Source: Reticulascus tulasneorum | Lineage: Eukaryota > Ascomycota > Sordariomycetes > Glomerellales > Reticulascaceae | DNA: 64,000 bases | Reading direction: 5' to 3' | Assembly (NCBI GenBank): GCA_001557505.1 | Contig: LSAX01000012.1 | Coordinates: forward strand, 1-64,000 | In this document: one piece after another, positions 9,814 to 22,200 of the stretch | How the letters are laid out: every line of letters begins with the position of its first letter | Numbering within the stretch: the stretch's first letter is position 1 | Position numbers and translations under genes: made by a program | Notes under the pieces: model-generated | Told to the model about the DNA's origin: nothing | The model's database searches: none | The model's input: the letters and a program-made list of their open reading frames with translations, nothing else

Positions 9814-12800
9814 TCATAGATCACCAGGCAGGGTCTCTAGTAATTATGGACTGCCCCATGTCATTATTTTAATATTATTAAAGCAAAAATAATAATCAAT
9901 AAAAACATCATTCTATATCTGTACTTGTGCTGTAGTCGTAATGGTAGAGTCCATACACGCCTCTTTCATTGCTTTTTCTAAGCTCCTCGCTTGCACCGAA
10001 GGACTTACACTTGTTATGTCTACGACACCATTGCCATACATGTTAGTCAGAGCAGCAGCTACGTAGTCAACTAGGCGCAGCTGGTCTCTCTAGTCCATCC
10101 CTCACAATCTCTGACAGCAGGGAACGCAAGGCCTAGCTTCATACGGCTAAGATGGGATTGTAGAGAAGATAATTATGCTCTCTGGAATAGTAATATCTAA
10201 GAGGGAGGACTCTCCTAGTATATGTTCCAGGTTAAGGGGAGGCAGATGGCTGGCGTGTACAAGGCTTGCAATTGGTATAGGGATCCTTGATATCGCACTA
10301 AGCTCTTGTGACCACGCTAGATTCTGTTGTAGAAATGAGGGCGGAGCGCAGATAGTTGACCACGAGAGTCCAAACACGCTGATATAAGCCTGTTTGTGGC
10401 TTGGCGTATTTTTACCAGTCCATTAGTCTGCATCTTGAGAAAAGATTAGTTGATCATTCTTACATGGACTTTATGAATCTCGAGCTATTTTGTTCGTGTT
10501 ACTATGGCAACTGCGAGCCTGACAGATAACGGGCCGAGTTACACTAATTAATTCAGTAACATTTTGTGTAACAGCTCCTATCGCAGGCAGCACTAGGCCA
10601 ATACATAGACCAATGATAGCCATAGCCTATGTGAGTATAGTTGAATCATTTTCAGCGTAACTATTATCTTTATTAGTTAAGACTGTTGCAGAGGTTCCTC
10701 TTGGTTCTAAACCCCCCCCCTTTTTTTAAAGTCCCGGGCCGTGCTAAGCTGATTGTTCATAGTATGACCTAGCCGTTGGCTTTGTTGAACTGGACGGGAC
10801 ACCTAACTTTGTATTCAGCTTCTGGGATGACGTTGTCATTCTTTCCGTAGGCTATAAAAAATGGCAACTCGCTTTGGAATCATCCTGTAACAGATCTGCT
10901 GTCATGAGTGCAATGTCCTTGCCTTGGTATGCCATGGAGAGGAATTAGTTAACAAATCAGGAGTTCCCCTAGGGGGCTCATGTCCATTTCAGCTGGCGAA
11001 TATGTGGCTAAATAGCCATGGACACAGAGGCAACTTTGACGGAAAGGATTAGGAGGGCTAAATAAATGTAGCACTAACTAAGGCATTTCCATCATATTTT
11101 CGACTTGGCAAAGTTTAGGCTTTATAGGTTTTTAAATAGCGTCTAAGATGAAGTCCGGGACGGACGTAGTCACACCATCACACGGTCAAGCAATCAGAAT
11201 TGGGGAACAATGGCAAAATATTTATGATATTTCAACTCGATTGGCTTTACCAACACATTTCTGGTCCGGCTCGTATATCAACTGTTTGCGGTAGCCGCGT
11301 ATAACTTACTGTCTTACCAGCTCTAAGATTCTAAACACAATCGCCACCGATCTGGATGTCGAATATCTGCGGTCTCAGCGTCAATCAAGCATGAAAATGG
11401 GCACCGCGCTCTCCTCTGGCTGTCCATATGTCGCAAGCGGGATGCAGCGCCGTGACTGGCCTCATGGCATATACATAACGCAAGACATCAGAGACAATGC
11501 TCTAGTTTAGCTCTATACATTCAAACGGCCATGTGGGAAAGTGTTAATTACTATAGATGTGATCGATTATCTCTCGATCGATCGTAATCATATTCAGGAT
11601 TAACGGCGGAGTGATGGAAATATTCAGGGCTAGCACGCTAGTAAAGATTCCTGCCTGCGTCAGTTGCTTCGCCCCCGCGTGGATCATCCTTGACGGTCGC
11701 TTCTGTTCCGTACCGTACACCTACCATCTCCCTCTGGTTGACAAAGCAGCTTTTGGGTAGGATCATAGTTCCTTAGTGCGTGTTTCTTTACTTATTATAG
11801 CCGATGGGACGGCACGCTTGGATAACTCATAATATCTCACCGCCCAATCGAAGATAACGCACATTCAAATCTGTATAAATGATATTAGAGCCATTTGAGG
11901 ATCAGAAAAAGCGAGAGTAAAATAGAGCATACCTCAGTACGGGAAACTCTACATAACGATAATTCGGAAGAGAGCGCGCAACTAACACCACCATCATTGA
12001 CAATTGAGCTTAAGCCCAGTCTCCAGCAATTTCTTGTCTGGAAACAATAATCTGGCTAAAATTCTAAACTTTGGGTATTCTTATGTGTAAGGATTAAATG
12101 TAACACACTATACTTCTTCTAAATTTACTCCCTTAATCTTAGATGAGCATTCATTGCACGTGATGACTGAGCATCTAATTTATGTCCTCCATCGATGGAC
12201 GTATCTTTTGGCCCCTATGCTGGAAGTTGACGGGGAGGTTTCAATTTCACGATGTCCTATAACGACATAATCCTGGCCATACCGGATGCCTACCTTCCTT
12301 TCCTTAGTAGCTTCTTTGTGCGTATAAATTTGCTTAGGTAGTTAAGAACAACAGATGACGAAGGGAAATCGCCATTGAGAGTGAAGCTCGTACGCGATTT
12401 ACTTGTTTTCCCCTTGACAGACTAGGCGTACTAACATTTGAAGCTGCTTCTGGCGCTGGTGGCAGCAATAAACCCGATCTTCTTGGTTTTCGTCTACTTG
12501 ACAGATCAGCGTTATACTTCCGCCTCCATTGCAGCAGCAACATTGCGTATCGTCGCTGGATCGAATAGTGCCGTGCAATGGGCCGATCATGCCCTTCTGC
12601 TCGAATTTGGCACTGATGTAGGCATAATATGACCCGCGGGTTATTGACGATGGGCAGAGGTCTCGCATTGTAAGACAACTCGGGCACTTGATCAAACAAT
12701 TACAGAGTCATACGTTCGATTTACCCGTACGTGAGTTAACCGTCATTACGCAATAGGACTGAGCAGAAATTAATAAATGGAATTCAAGCCGGCTTCAAAC

Positions 12801-13681
12801 AAGTGATACCTGCATGCACGACGTAATAGCCAAAAAGGCTGCAGATACGCCTAGTAAAACTGCTGTATCTGCTTAGGATGGAGAGTAGTCGTGCGCTGAG
12901 ATAGAACGTCAGTCATCATGCCTTGCCTGTCTCTTGAATGGGATCTAGGACTGGCAGAACCATTGTGCTTTGAGTACTCTAAATGAACGGTCGTTACAAT
13001 GCTCACTGCGCTCAAAGCTGGTCAGTTGTTCCACTTATTGACCCGTCGTACTCATTGGCCAAGATTGCCCAGATCTATGGGCAAACTTCTGCGACGGCCG
13101 CTCTCACATCCAACCTTCACCATGTAGAGTTCATTCAGATCTTGAATGCACTCATCGTGTTTTGATCGCAAAAGCCTGGATCGGTCGGCAGGCCCGACCT
13201 CAGTCATAGCATCAGTCGCGGCGACATCCGACTGTCTGGCCCATCGTGCCGTCCAGGGCATTGATTTCAGCAAATTGCTAACCGTTTTCACTAACTCATA
13301 AAATGTACAATATGGCTGCGCGAACCGCGGGCCGGCTAGGTCTGTGGGTTAAAGCCTGGACCAATGTGGAATTCGTAGATCTCATGTGCGAGCCGGTGAT
13401 GAAGGATGGCAATGCAACTACACGAGCCAGCGCTTCGAGATCTTGAAGGGCGTGAAAATGTAAGAGCAATTCGACTACAAGTACCTGCCCGATGGAAACA
13501 GTTTCTCAGGACGGTATCTTGGATTCCTGCAAAGCGCCCAAATAAGCGAGGCTGTCCCACGGTGAGGCGCCACCTATACAAGGGCGATCAGCTTTCAGGC
13601 GGAAAGTCGATTTCAAGGGTTCGTGAAGCCGCAAATTCTTCGCCCGCATGGCTTGGCATTGGCCTGAAGGCCACCTACATC

Positions 13682-13933
13682 AGTATCTCATCCCGCGAGC
13701 ACAAAGTGATCAATACGCGCATGCGGATATATTGGCCGCGAAATTGTCCAGTTTTAATCATGGCTTCGGCATCTCGCCACCTTTTCCACATGCAAACCGG
13801 CCAATTGCCCTAACCTGTGGCCGGCGCTAGACAAATACACGGCTGTCTCATCCTGCGAGCGGGAAGTTGACACAATACATTGGCCGTGAGGTTGTCTAGC
13901 GTTTAGCCATGGCTTCGGTGTCTTTCTACTTTT
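13682..13933. repeat. Diverged ~158-bp repeat, right pair of copies
   Basis: One full unit (about 13682-13828) and a second partial unit (about 13840-13933) sit in tandem with a 158-bp period. Anchors shared with the copies at 9.6-9.8 kb are TCTCATCC, ATGGCTTCGG, CGGCCAATTGCCC and GTGGCCGGCGCT. The function is unknown; the family looks like an old dispersed element. Confidence 0.6.
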
Positions 13934-15454
13934 TATTAGCCTTTATAAAAAAGAAACTTAATCCCAATTAAACTTAACTAGTAGGTAAAACCGGCACATT
14001 TCATATTAGAGCTTCAAGAGGGTTTTTTTTCCCCCAGTCAGCACGGACCATCGCTCTAAGGTCGATGGTCCAAGCTTTCTGAACCTAAAATACCTAGTAT
14101 ATAAAGGCATTATACAAGTTCTTTTTTATTAACAAGGAACTAGAAAATACTTATTGAAGCTCCAAAAATAGAGGACGACTAAGAAGTGTTGGAAGTGTTG
14201 GGTAAACATGGCGGTGCGTGAAGAAGGGATATTCAGACTGTTTGCCCGCAAATCCATTGCCGCCGAATAATTAGAGTATTGCATTTTGCAGATCCACCCT
14301 TGGTACTCGAATTACTAGCAATTTCTGTCGTCCGGCATGTCTGCTAAATATACCTCTTACTAATAGACCATCATCATGTATATCGCAAACCACCTAAGAT
14401 CAAATGTCATCTAAAGCCACCTACCATAAGAGCTTATAGAGTTTGTCGGAGCTTTATTTGTCGAGGTTCTGAAAAAGTACAGTTTCCTAGAGAACCTATC
14501 TTACCTTACGCTCCTTCTAAGGTGAAACACGGTATCTTCCAGAGGAAAAACAGGTATACCGTTAGTTGGCTTGGAAATCCTTAGGAAAGAAACCCTTGGA
14601 GAGCTCAAAAATGTCAAATACTGGCAAAGAGGAGTCGCTAGCTCCTTCGCGGTCTATCTCCTTCGTTTAGGTGATGAAGCCATTCCTCTCGGGACATCGT
14701 GATGAGGGAATGCTATGCCCACCATCAAGATTCTCCATAGGTCCCCAACTGAAACTCAGTCAATAAATCGGTCGGGTCATAGTCGCCTTCCAAGTTCAAT
14801 TTGCTACGATTGTCTACAGGTTGTATTATATACATCGTCTCATCCTTTAGGCTGTTAGTATGGTCGCATGTGTACCGACTAACTGCTGCCTGCGGGTGAT
14901 AGGCTACCTACCTAGCGAAAGACACAGACATGGCATGTAATTCCAACAAGAACGGGACATCAGCCCCACACACACGATCTCCAGTAGGGGGAGCAACGCG
15001 GAACTTCTTTTCTTTTCCTTGTAGTATACTGGTCATGAGCAACGTAGCAAGTGGATCTAGAGCTCGGTGGCAGCGTAAATAGCATTAATGGCCAGTGTGT
15101 CAGTGAGGCGAATGGCTTTTGTCCCCCGCCATTTGATGGGATTCTAATCTGTACATTAGCGGCGAATCCTACAGGACACAGCAGACACATTGGTTGATCA
15201 GACGGAATCGGAATCAATAAGTTTTTGGCACTTAAAATAATAAACTTGGCTCGGAGCTCACCACGCCTAATCAGCACTATTAGAGAGCAACCTCTATGGT
15301 TTGTTGAATTGGTAGCTTGCTTGTTCGTTCCAGGATCTCAGCGGGGCGTCGGTTCGGACGTACAGACACGCCTTTAAGTGCGCGGCAAACTACCTTATTT
15401 CAGTGTCACAACCCCTTTAGATTCATTTTACCTCGTATTGAAGGTCCAAAAACC

Positions 15455-16666
15455 ATGCAGGTAGACTAGACTAATGCTACGATTGTCAGGCATCGAACGC
15501 GGTAGGTTGGAGGCTAATCCTGACTCAGAAACGCCGGGTAAACTCCACCGCCTCGAAACATCATATCGTTGTTTTGGATCAATGTTTTCCGGTCCATCCG
15601 TCCTTCGACTTCGACTACACCATCGAATTTTACTCATCCACTCGACCAGACCAACTTCCTTCTCGCGTAGTAGATGCTACTATTATTATCGTCTCCGACA
15701 CACAAGTAACTCGTGAGGGCATCCTCGCGGCTAAAAACCTTCAGCTTGTGGCCACCAACACTACCGGAACCGATACAATTGACAAGGATACACTTCTTGA
15801 CCTCGGCATCGCACTATGTAATACGCCTGCACAGAGTACCGAATCTGTAAGTGAACACGCCTTAGCATTGTATTATGGATTACGGAGAAACTTGTTGGGG
15901 ATGCACCGGATGACGATGGACGGAAATGCGTGGGCGTGGTCTGGAGACAGTCAGTCGAGAATGCAGTGTATTGGCAAGCCACCTCGCACGAATGCTGAGG
16001 AGATAATGTTCGTGATTGGATATGGAGCTTTGGGTAGGCTTTATCCGTCTTTATTAAACCGAGTTGTACTAACGAAAGTTGGGAAAAGGCAAGAATCTCG
16101 AATGTTTAGGCAAAGCACTAGGTATGCAAGTGCTTATCGCGGAGCGGAAAAATGCCCTCGAGGCCCGTCCCGGCCGATTGCCCTTTCTGCAATGCCTGAA
16201 GCAGGGTACCTTGATTATTGTCGCTGTACCTCTCAACGAAACCACGCGCGGCATGATAGGCACCTCCGAACTCGCTGCTGGAGATCCCAGCTCCCTCTAT
16301 ATTAATGTTGGACGCGGCGGCATCATCGACGAAATCGCTCTCGTCAGCGCTCTCAGGCAGGGCAAGATTGGTGGTGCTGCGACAGATGTCTACACGGAAG
16401 AACCGGCTACGAAGGCAAATTCGCCTCTGTTAGATCCGTCCATCCCGAATTTGCTGCTTTCGCCGCACTTGGCGTGGTACTCGAAACGGACACTCGAAAA
16501 CACACGACTCGCTCAGAAGGCCAATCTTGAGGGATTTGTTGCGGGGGAAATGATCAATGTTGTGATTCCTCCCATGGAGAACACAAATGGCCCAAATTCA
16601 AAGGTAACAAATATTTCGTTACGTTATCTTCAGAAGGAATCTCAACAAGTGGACGTGCTTATTTGA
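15455..16666 (+). CDS. D-isomer-specific 2-hydroxyacid dehydrogenase
   Basis: NAD(P)H-dependent reductase of the formate/glycerate/CtBP superfamily, interconverting 2-keto acids and D-2-hydroxy acids in the cytosol. Proposed exons are 15455-15460, 15529-16033 and 16089-16666, giving 1089 bp (362 codons plus stop). The second exon encodes the family N-terminus (HHIVVLDQCFPVHPSFDF) but has no in-frame ATG before the catalytic core. A 6-bp first exon (ATG CAG, with A at -3) spliced through a 68-bp GT..AG intron with an internal CTAAT restores a start in frame. The second intron (55 bp) has a perfect TACTAAC. The Rossmann motif is GYGALG (166-171). Catalytic residues are Arg246 in NVGRGG, Glu275 in the TEEP turn and His297 in SPHLAWYS. 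It converges on the giant NRPS with 1.1 kb between stops. I infer that it supplies a D-2-hydroxy acid starter. It differs from the ketopantoate-reductase-type enzyme of the enniatin/beauvericin pathways. The family is secure; substrate and 5' exon are inferred. Confidence 0.85.
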
Positions 16667-17805
16667 GAAAAATGAAGAGTTAGGACAATATTGCGAGCGA
16701 GCGAGGCTTTCTGCCGTTTTGTTTATATCTAGATCACTTTTCTTCAAGCTTTCAATGTGAATACCGGCACTTTACCAGCGTGTGTTAACAAGATAGAATA
16801 TTTATCATAACGTGCGGTGCGTGCTCTTTTCTCGGCCATTATAATGCTTTTCCAGAACGACACCAAGCTATGTTCGGGCAAATAAGGCAACGTTTGCATC
16901 GTTTAACAACACCTACCTCTCCGCGACTTATATGTTTTCAATGCAGCAATGAGGAACATATCGCACCAAATTGACAAAGCAGAATAGAGACAAGGAACGT
17001 ATAAAGACAACTTCAAGCTAACATAGCTTAACGAGGTAGTTATAACTAGGCGGAATCTCCACACACAACAATGTGAGCTGGCAATTATGGGAAGCAGAGA
17101 ATGCCGTTATAATTACCCCAAGTACCCTGAACAAATGATAAATTTTATAATGAACAGTAACCCATCAAACTAAAGCAGTTAGAAGATTTAGCTGACGAAT
17201 TGGCCCAACAGGTTCCCGTAGATCTATCAGTTGAACCAAGGTAGTCTTGGAAACGATGGCAGAACGAGAAGTCGAAGCCGCGCAACCTAGACGACCAATA
17301 ATGGGAAGCAAATGAGCTTATTCTGGACACGCTTCCCTTGGACCAGAAGATGAAGCTCTTCTATTTCACGTGCTCGAGTGTTAGGTCGTTTGTATTCTTT
17401 AGAGCATTTGACATCCTTGCTTTTCCAGCCCACATATCAGGCCAGTCAACCGCTCCCGACCTGATCATGCAGCTCAAACTCTCGTTGCCCAGCTTTACGT
17501 GAGATCATACGAAATCTTTCGGCTCTACGAACTGCCAGAAAATATCGTACAAAGAGGATACTGGGGACGAAAAACGGTTGGTGCTTCTGTGGATCCGAAG
17601 AACGAGGGTGCCAGGTATGGTTTCTGAAGTCGGACATTTGAAGTTAATTACTATACCATCATTCCAACAACTAAATTTGTTATAATAGCCACCTATATGC
17701 AAAGACGCAACTTGACTCTGCGGCTTCTCGTTGTAGTCAAGCCAATGCCTCGCGCTAGCCCATTTCAATCAGTCTAGTTTATTACACTGCCGCAATAGTT
17801 TCCAT
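16667..17805. other. Convergent intergenic region
   Basis: About 1.1 kb between the stop of the dehydrogenase and the stop of the giant NRPS, presumably holding both 3' ends. Only short frames without domains are present. No terminator-like or RNA structure could be recognised by eye. Confidence 0.4.
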
Positions 17806-19239
17806 CTACAGATTGTGTAAAGCCGAATTCAAGCTGGAAATTCTCTCGAGAAGCTCTTCAAACATTTGACTCACAGTCTCCTCTCCACAAAGTCGTCGAG
17901 CCACGGTTATACCAACCCGTACGTGAAGGCCATCAGGTTCAGGGACTCCTACTATTTCCACGTCATATAGCGGTGCTTCGTCCAGAGATCCTCTATTAAG
18001 ATCAGCATTATACTCGCTGGGCTCGCGTGTTTGAACATCTCCAGAAAAGCCCTCCAGCCGAATTCGTTGATCTTGAAGTGAACTCTCAGCATGTAACGCA
18101 AAGTTGTGATACGCCGTACAGCAACCGTAGCGTGTAGTCGCATCCGACCAATCTGTGCAGTTCTCCTTGAGCTCGTCAAATCCCAAAGTCTCAAAAGGCA
18201 GGCTGTCGACATATTGATCCTGTACCTTGCGGAGCAACTCTTGAAGGCTGACGTCCTTATCTACGCAAACGCGCACAGGCACATCATTAGTACAAGGACC
18301 AACGGTATCCTGGGAGCTGAGCGGTAAACACTGCCGTCCAGATACAACACGACCAAAGAGAACATCTCTTGATCCGGTTTGAGTTGAAAGCACTAGAGCG
18401 CAAGCGGTGGTAAATATTGTTGCCTCTGTGATGCCGTCTGCATTCACCTGGAAAGGGTTCTTAATGAGCTTCTCCACAAACCAGGCGCCACCCAGCCTGA
18501 CTTGTTCTTGGAGAGTAGCGCTAGTGCTTTTCAAGACTGTTATCGATGAACGCTGTAGAACAGAACGCCAGAATTCGTAACCATCTTCGCGACTGTCGAC
18601 CATGTGTTGAACATACCGAGCAAACTTGGGCGCTTTTGGGACATGGTTGCCATTGTAAAAGGCATGAAGAGATCGCACAATTTTCTCGAAGCTCAAGCCA
18701 TCGTACAATGCATGAGACATGCGAAGGACAAGTCGCACGGTTGATGCCCGATTCTTTAAAATGTTAATGCGTAGTAACGATTGTCCTAGCTGGAGAGGCT
18801 CTTGTCGATCCAGATCCCATAACGCACTAGTGGCTCCGGTGACATCTTCCTCGACATTAATAACCTCAATAGGCACTTCAAGATACTCCAGAACCACCTG
18901 ATAGAATACACCGTGAACTGACAAGAACACTGTTCTGAAGATATCGAAATGCTGGACTAGGGCAACACAGGCGCCAGTTAGCCTAGCACAGTCCGAGTCA
19001 GGCGGAAACTCTATAAAGAAAAGCGGCGGAGCACGCGGGTGTCCAGTTGCAGGGTCTTGGAGAAAGACTTGTTGTGTGCGCGTAGCCGGATACACGTCCA
19101 GAAATCTGCCGTGGTGGTGGTTTTCAAGCTGCGGAAGGATCTCATGCTGGACAAAGTTGTGCGGATCTTGAAATGGCAGCAGCTGGAATGGAGCACGGTT
19201 TGCTCTTTTTAAAGCTCGATTGTTCGTATTGTGACTGCC
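17806..19239 (-). other. Terminal condensation-like (ring-closing) domain of the NRPS
   Basis: About 478 residues after the last carrier, opening with [18 protein letters not shown] and [10 protein letters not shown]. The active-site motif is SHALYDGLS (SHxxxDG), where elongation domains have HHxxxDG. Domains of this type cyclise and release the chain in fungal synthetases that lack a thioesterase. This one could close an amide or ester ring, depending on the first unit. Confidence 0.88.
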
Positions 19240-22200
19240 CAGCTGATTAATACGAATTTTGCTAATGAGGTCCAAAGGCGACGGCTGATGGAAGATGTCT
19301 TTGACAGACAGGGATGTATCGAGCCGGCGGCTGATGCGAGCCGCAAGCTTCGTCGCCATGAGCGAGTGTCCACCGAGGTCAAAGAAGTTGTCTGTAATCC
19401 CGACCTCCACTCCGAGCACATCAGCAAACTCCGAGCAGAGCAATAACTCGATCTCGTTGCGTGGGGCTACGCGTGCAGACGTCGACTTGTTGCGTGGCGC
19501 GATCTGGGCCATCCGAACAAGCGCTGTCCGGTCAACTTTGCCATTGGCGTTGACGGGTAGATGATCTAACGCCATGATACGCGCGGGTATCATGTAAGCT
19601 GGGAGTAAGATCTGTAGCTGTTCACGGATCTGTGCCTCGATCCGACGGCTCTGTAGCCGCCGGAGCGGTCGGTTTGTGAGTTGGTTCAATGGTCTTCCAG
19701 ACTCATCAGTTGGGAACCGTAGAAAGACACGTCTTCCTGTTACGACAGGCGGATGACGGTGGAACACAGCATCGAGTGCACCGTTCTGAGACCACTGCCG
19801 CGCCCAGCTAAGCTCTACGCTAAAGCCCATCTCTTGACCGAGTTGTACGAGGTCGGTGGCGGAAAGCGATGGATAGCGACTGGCTGCAGATCGGATTGTC
19901 GGTAACCAGGCTCCAATATCCTGTGTGGTTTGCGCGTCGTTGTCTTCTTTCTCAAGTGACTCGACGATTTGTCTCTCCAAGATGGTCTTCTTATAAGGGA
20001 TGTTGCTGACAGCCACCTCCAGGACATCCGGCGACTTCTGTAGAAGTCGGCGGAGGGCTTGGCTGTCTAACTGGGATGCTCTGAAGTTGACCCAGGCGTC
20101 TGGCTCGATTATATGCACAGGTTGCGCATCAGACAGGTGTATGACAGCCGAATATCGGTATGAGCTGAGCTCATTTGTGGCAGTCATCTGCTTCGGCAGA
20201 ATTTCCACATGTTTAACTCGACCAGATAGCTGAGTTACTAGCCCCGTAAAGAAGGCTGGATCGATAAGTAACTCTTCTTCACGTTCTTCTATTTCTGCCA
20301 TCTTCTGGCGAACCTCATCCTTAGTCGCTTTATCACCTAACGTGAAGAGTGCTCTGCTTGCGAGAAAGTCCTTATTAAGTGCATAAGATCGTATATCGCC
20401 GAAGAATAGACGTTTGACGCCTGGGATTTTGGTAAGAGTATCGATGACGTCTGCTAAGTACTCAGGTGTAGGGAAATATTGTACCACTGAGTTTAGTATG
20501 ACCAAGTCTGGGTGAAGTCCGTCGAGCCGAGCTACGTCTGTTGCTGTACCGATATGTACTTCGGCTTTCCCTGCTAGATATGGGGCAGCCTTGATTACGT
20601 CGTTGACAAAGATAGTGGCCGAACTTGAAGGTTCGAGCCCGACATAACTTTGCAGCCCTTCCCCGAGGTTAAAGAGAACCATACCGGTACCTGTTCCTAT
20701 TTCTAGCACATGGCCTGCCGTCTGGCCGTCTAGGATTGTCTGAATGGTGTCGTCAAGCCACTCCTGCATTTCTACCTTATCAATGGTACTGCCATCGTAC
20801 ATAGATGTCCAGCCCATAAAGTCGCTGCCAACGGCGGATTGGTCGATAGTATTGATGTCTGTATAGGTGCTGGTTTCGAAGTGGTTCCCCCACCCCTCGA
20901 CTTGCCCACTTGCCTCGTTATTTTGGTTAGACTGGTTATCCCGGGCTGCGACAAAAGCGACTAATTCCGGGTCTTGGCCTTCTTCCTTCCGCATGACGAC
21001 AGCTGCATCACGAATGATGTTAGAGCTGAGCATGGCGCGTTCCACCTCAGCCGGCTCGATCCGATGGCCGCGGATCTTGATCTGCTGGTCCATGCGGCCA
21101 AAGAACTCGATCTGGCCGTCTTTTGGTCGGTAGCGTACGCGATCACCCGTCCGGTACCCTCGCACGAGCTGGCCGTCGATGTTGAGCGATATAAATCGGT
21201 CTCGGTCCAACGCTGAGTCTGTATACCCTCGAGCGAGCCCGTCGCCTGTGACGACAAGCTCTCCCATGACGCCAAGAGACACCAGCTGCTGGCGTGGGTC
21301 CATGATAAACGCCCCGGAGTTGCTGACTGCCCGACCAATTGGAACGCCGTTTACAAAAGATTCATGGTCGCCGATATTATATATCGTGCTAAGGATTGCG
21401 TTTTCCGTCGGACCATAGGCGTTATAGACGCCACCCCGTATAAGTGTTTTCGCTTGGACCGCGTCACAACTATCAAACCGATCGCCAGCGGCGAATAGGA
21501 CGTCTAAACAGCCTAGAACGGTTGGCATATCTGCCAGACACCGCTTGATTAGCGATGGCGTAAGCATGGCTGCGCAGACTTGTTCGCGCTCGAAAACAGC
21601 CCCGAGAGCCTTCAAGTCAATGGTGGTAAAATAATCGATACAGACCACTGTTCCTCCGTTTAGAAGCGCGCTATAAATTTCCCATATCGATGCATCGAAG
21701 GCAATGTTCGATAAGTGGGCCACATGAGCGCCTCGTGGCAGTTTAGAGACGACGTTGCTTTGCTTCACGAGTCGTACAATGCTACGGTGCTCGACCATTA
21801 CGCCCTTAGGATAACCTGTAGAGCCAGATGTGAAAATGACGTAGGCGAGGCTCGTTGCAGAAGGGTGCTCGATGTCACCAATATCAACCACTCCATGATG
21901 GTCAAGGATATCGTCAATCCTCATTAGATCTACGTCGGGCATCTGCAGGTCTGGAGTGACGACCTCGCCGCCGAGCAGCACAAGCTTATGTCCAGCAACA
22001 GCCGACAAGATCGCCTTGATGCGAGCTTCGGGAACATTGACATCAAGTGGCAAGTAAGCCAGGTTCGCCTTGAGGATACCAATGAAGGCAACGACTGTCT
22101 GGCATGACCGTGGAGCCAGCACGCCGACAAGCGTCTCGGCCATCATGCCTCGCCGGCGAAGCCAGCCAGCCATTTCGTCTGATTTTTGGTCCAGCTGAGC

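Larger units (their letters stand above)
9179..15454. other. Gene-poor 6.3-kb stretch
   Basis: No gene can be supported here. Contents seen: diverged copies of a ~158-bp repeat (9560-9813 and 13682-13933), an A/T-rich patch around 9865-9915, a C9T7 homopolymer junction at 10712-10727, and scattered short frames without domains. The longest frames (about 121-135 codons at 12334-12699 minus and 13406-13813 plus) resemble nothing I recognise, and the second overlaps the repeat. The stretch may hold old, mutated transposon debris. Confidence 0.5.

Noticed and set aside
10711..10727. C9T7 homopolymer junction
   Set aside because: Simple sequence, with no associated structure.
12438..12632. Small plus-strand frame with a signal-peptide-like start (KLLLALVAAI)
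   Set aside because: It begins at TTG, has no in-frame ATG, and no conserved cysteines or domain. A spliced secreted protein cannot be excluded but is unsupported.
15574..16305. Dehydrogenase starting at the TTG at 15574 and running unspliced to 16305
   Set aside because: Conserved family sequence begins before 15574, and the unspliced frame runs through a clear intron (16034-16088), losing the catalytic Arg, Glu and His.
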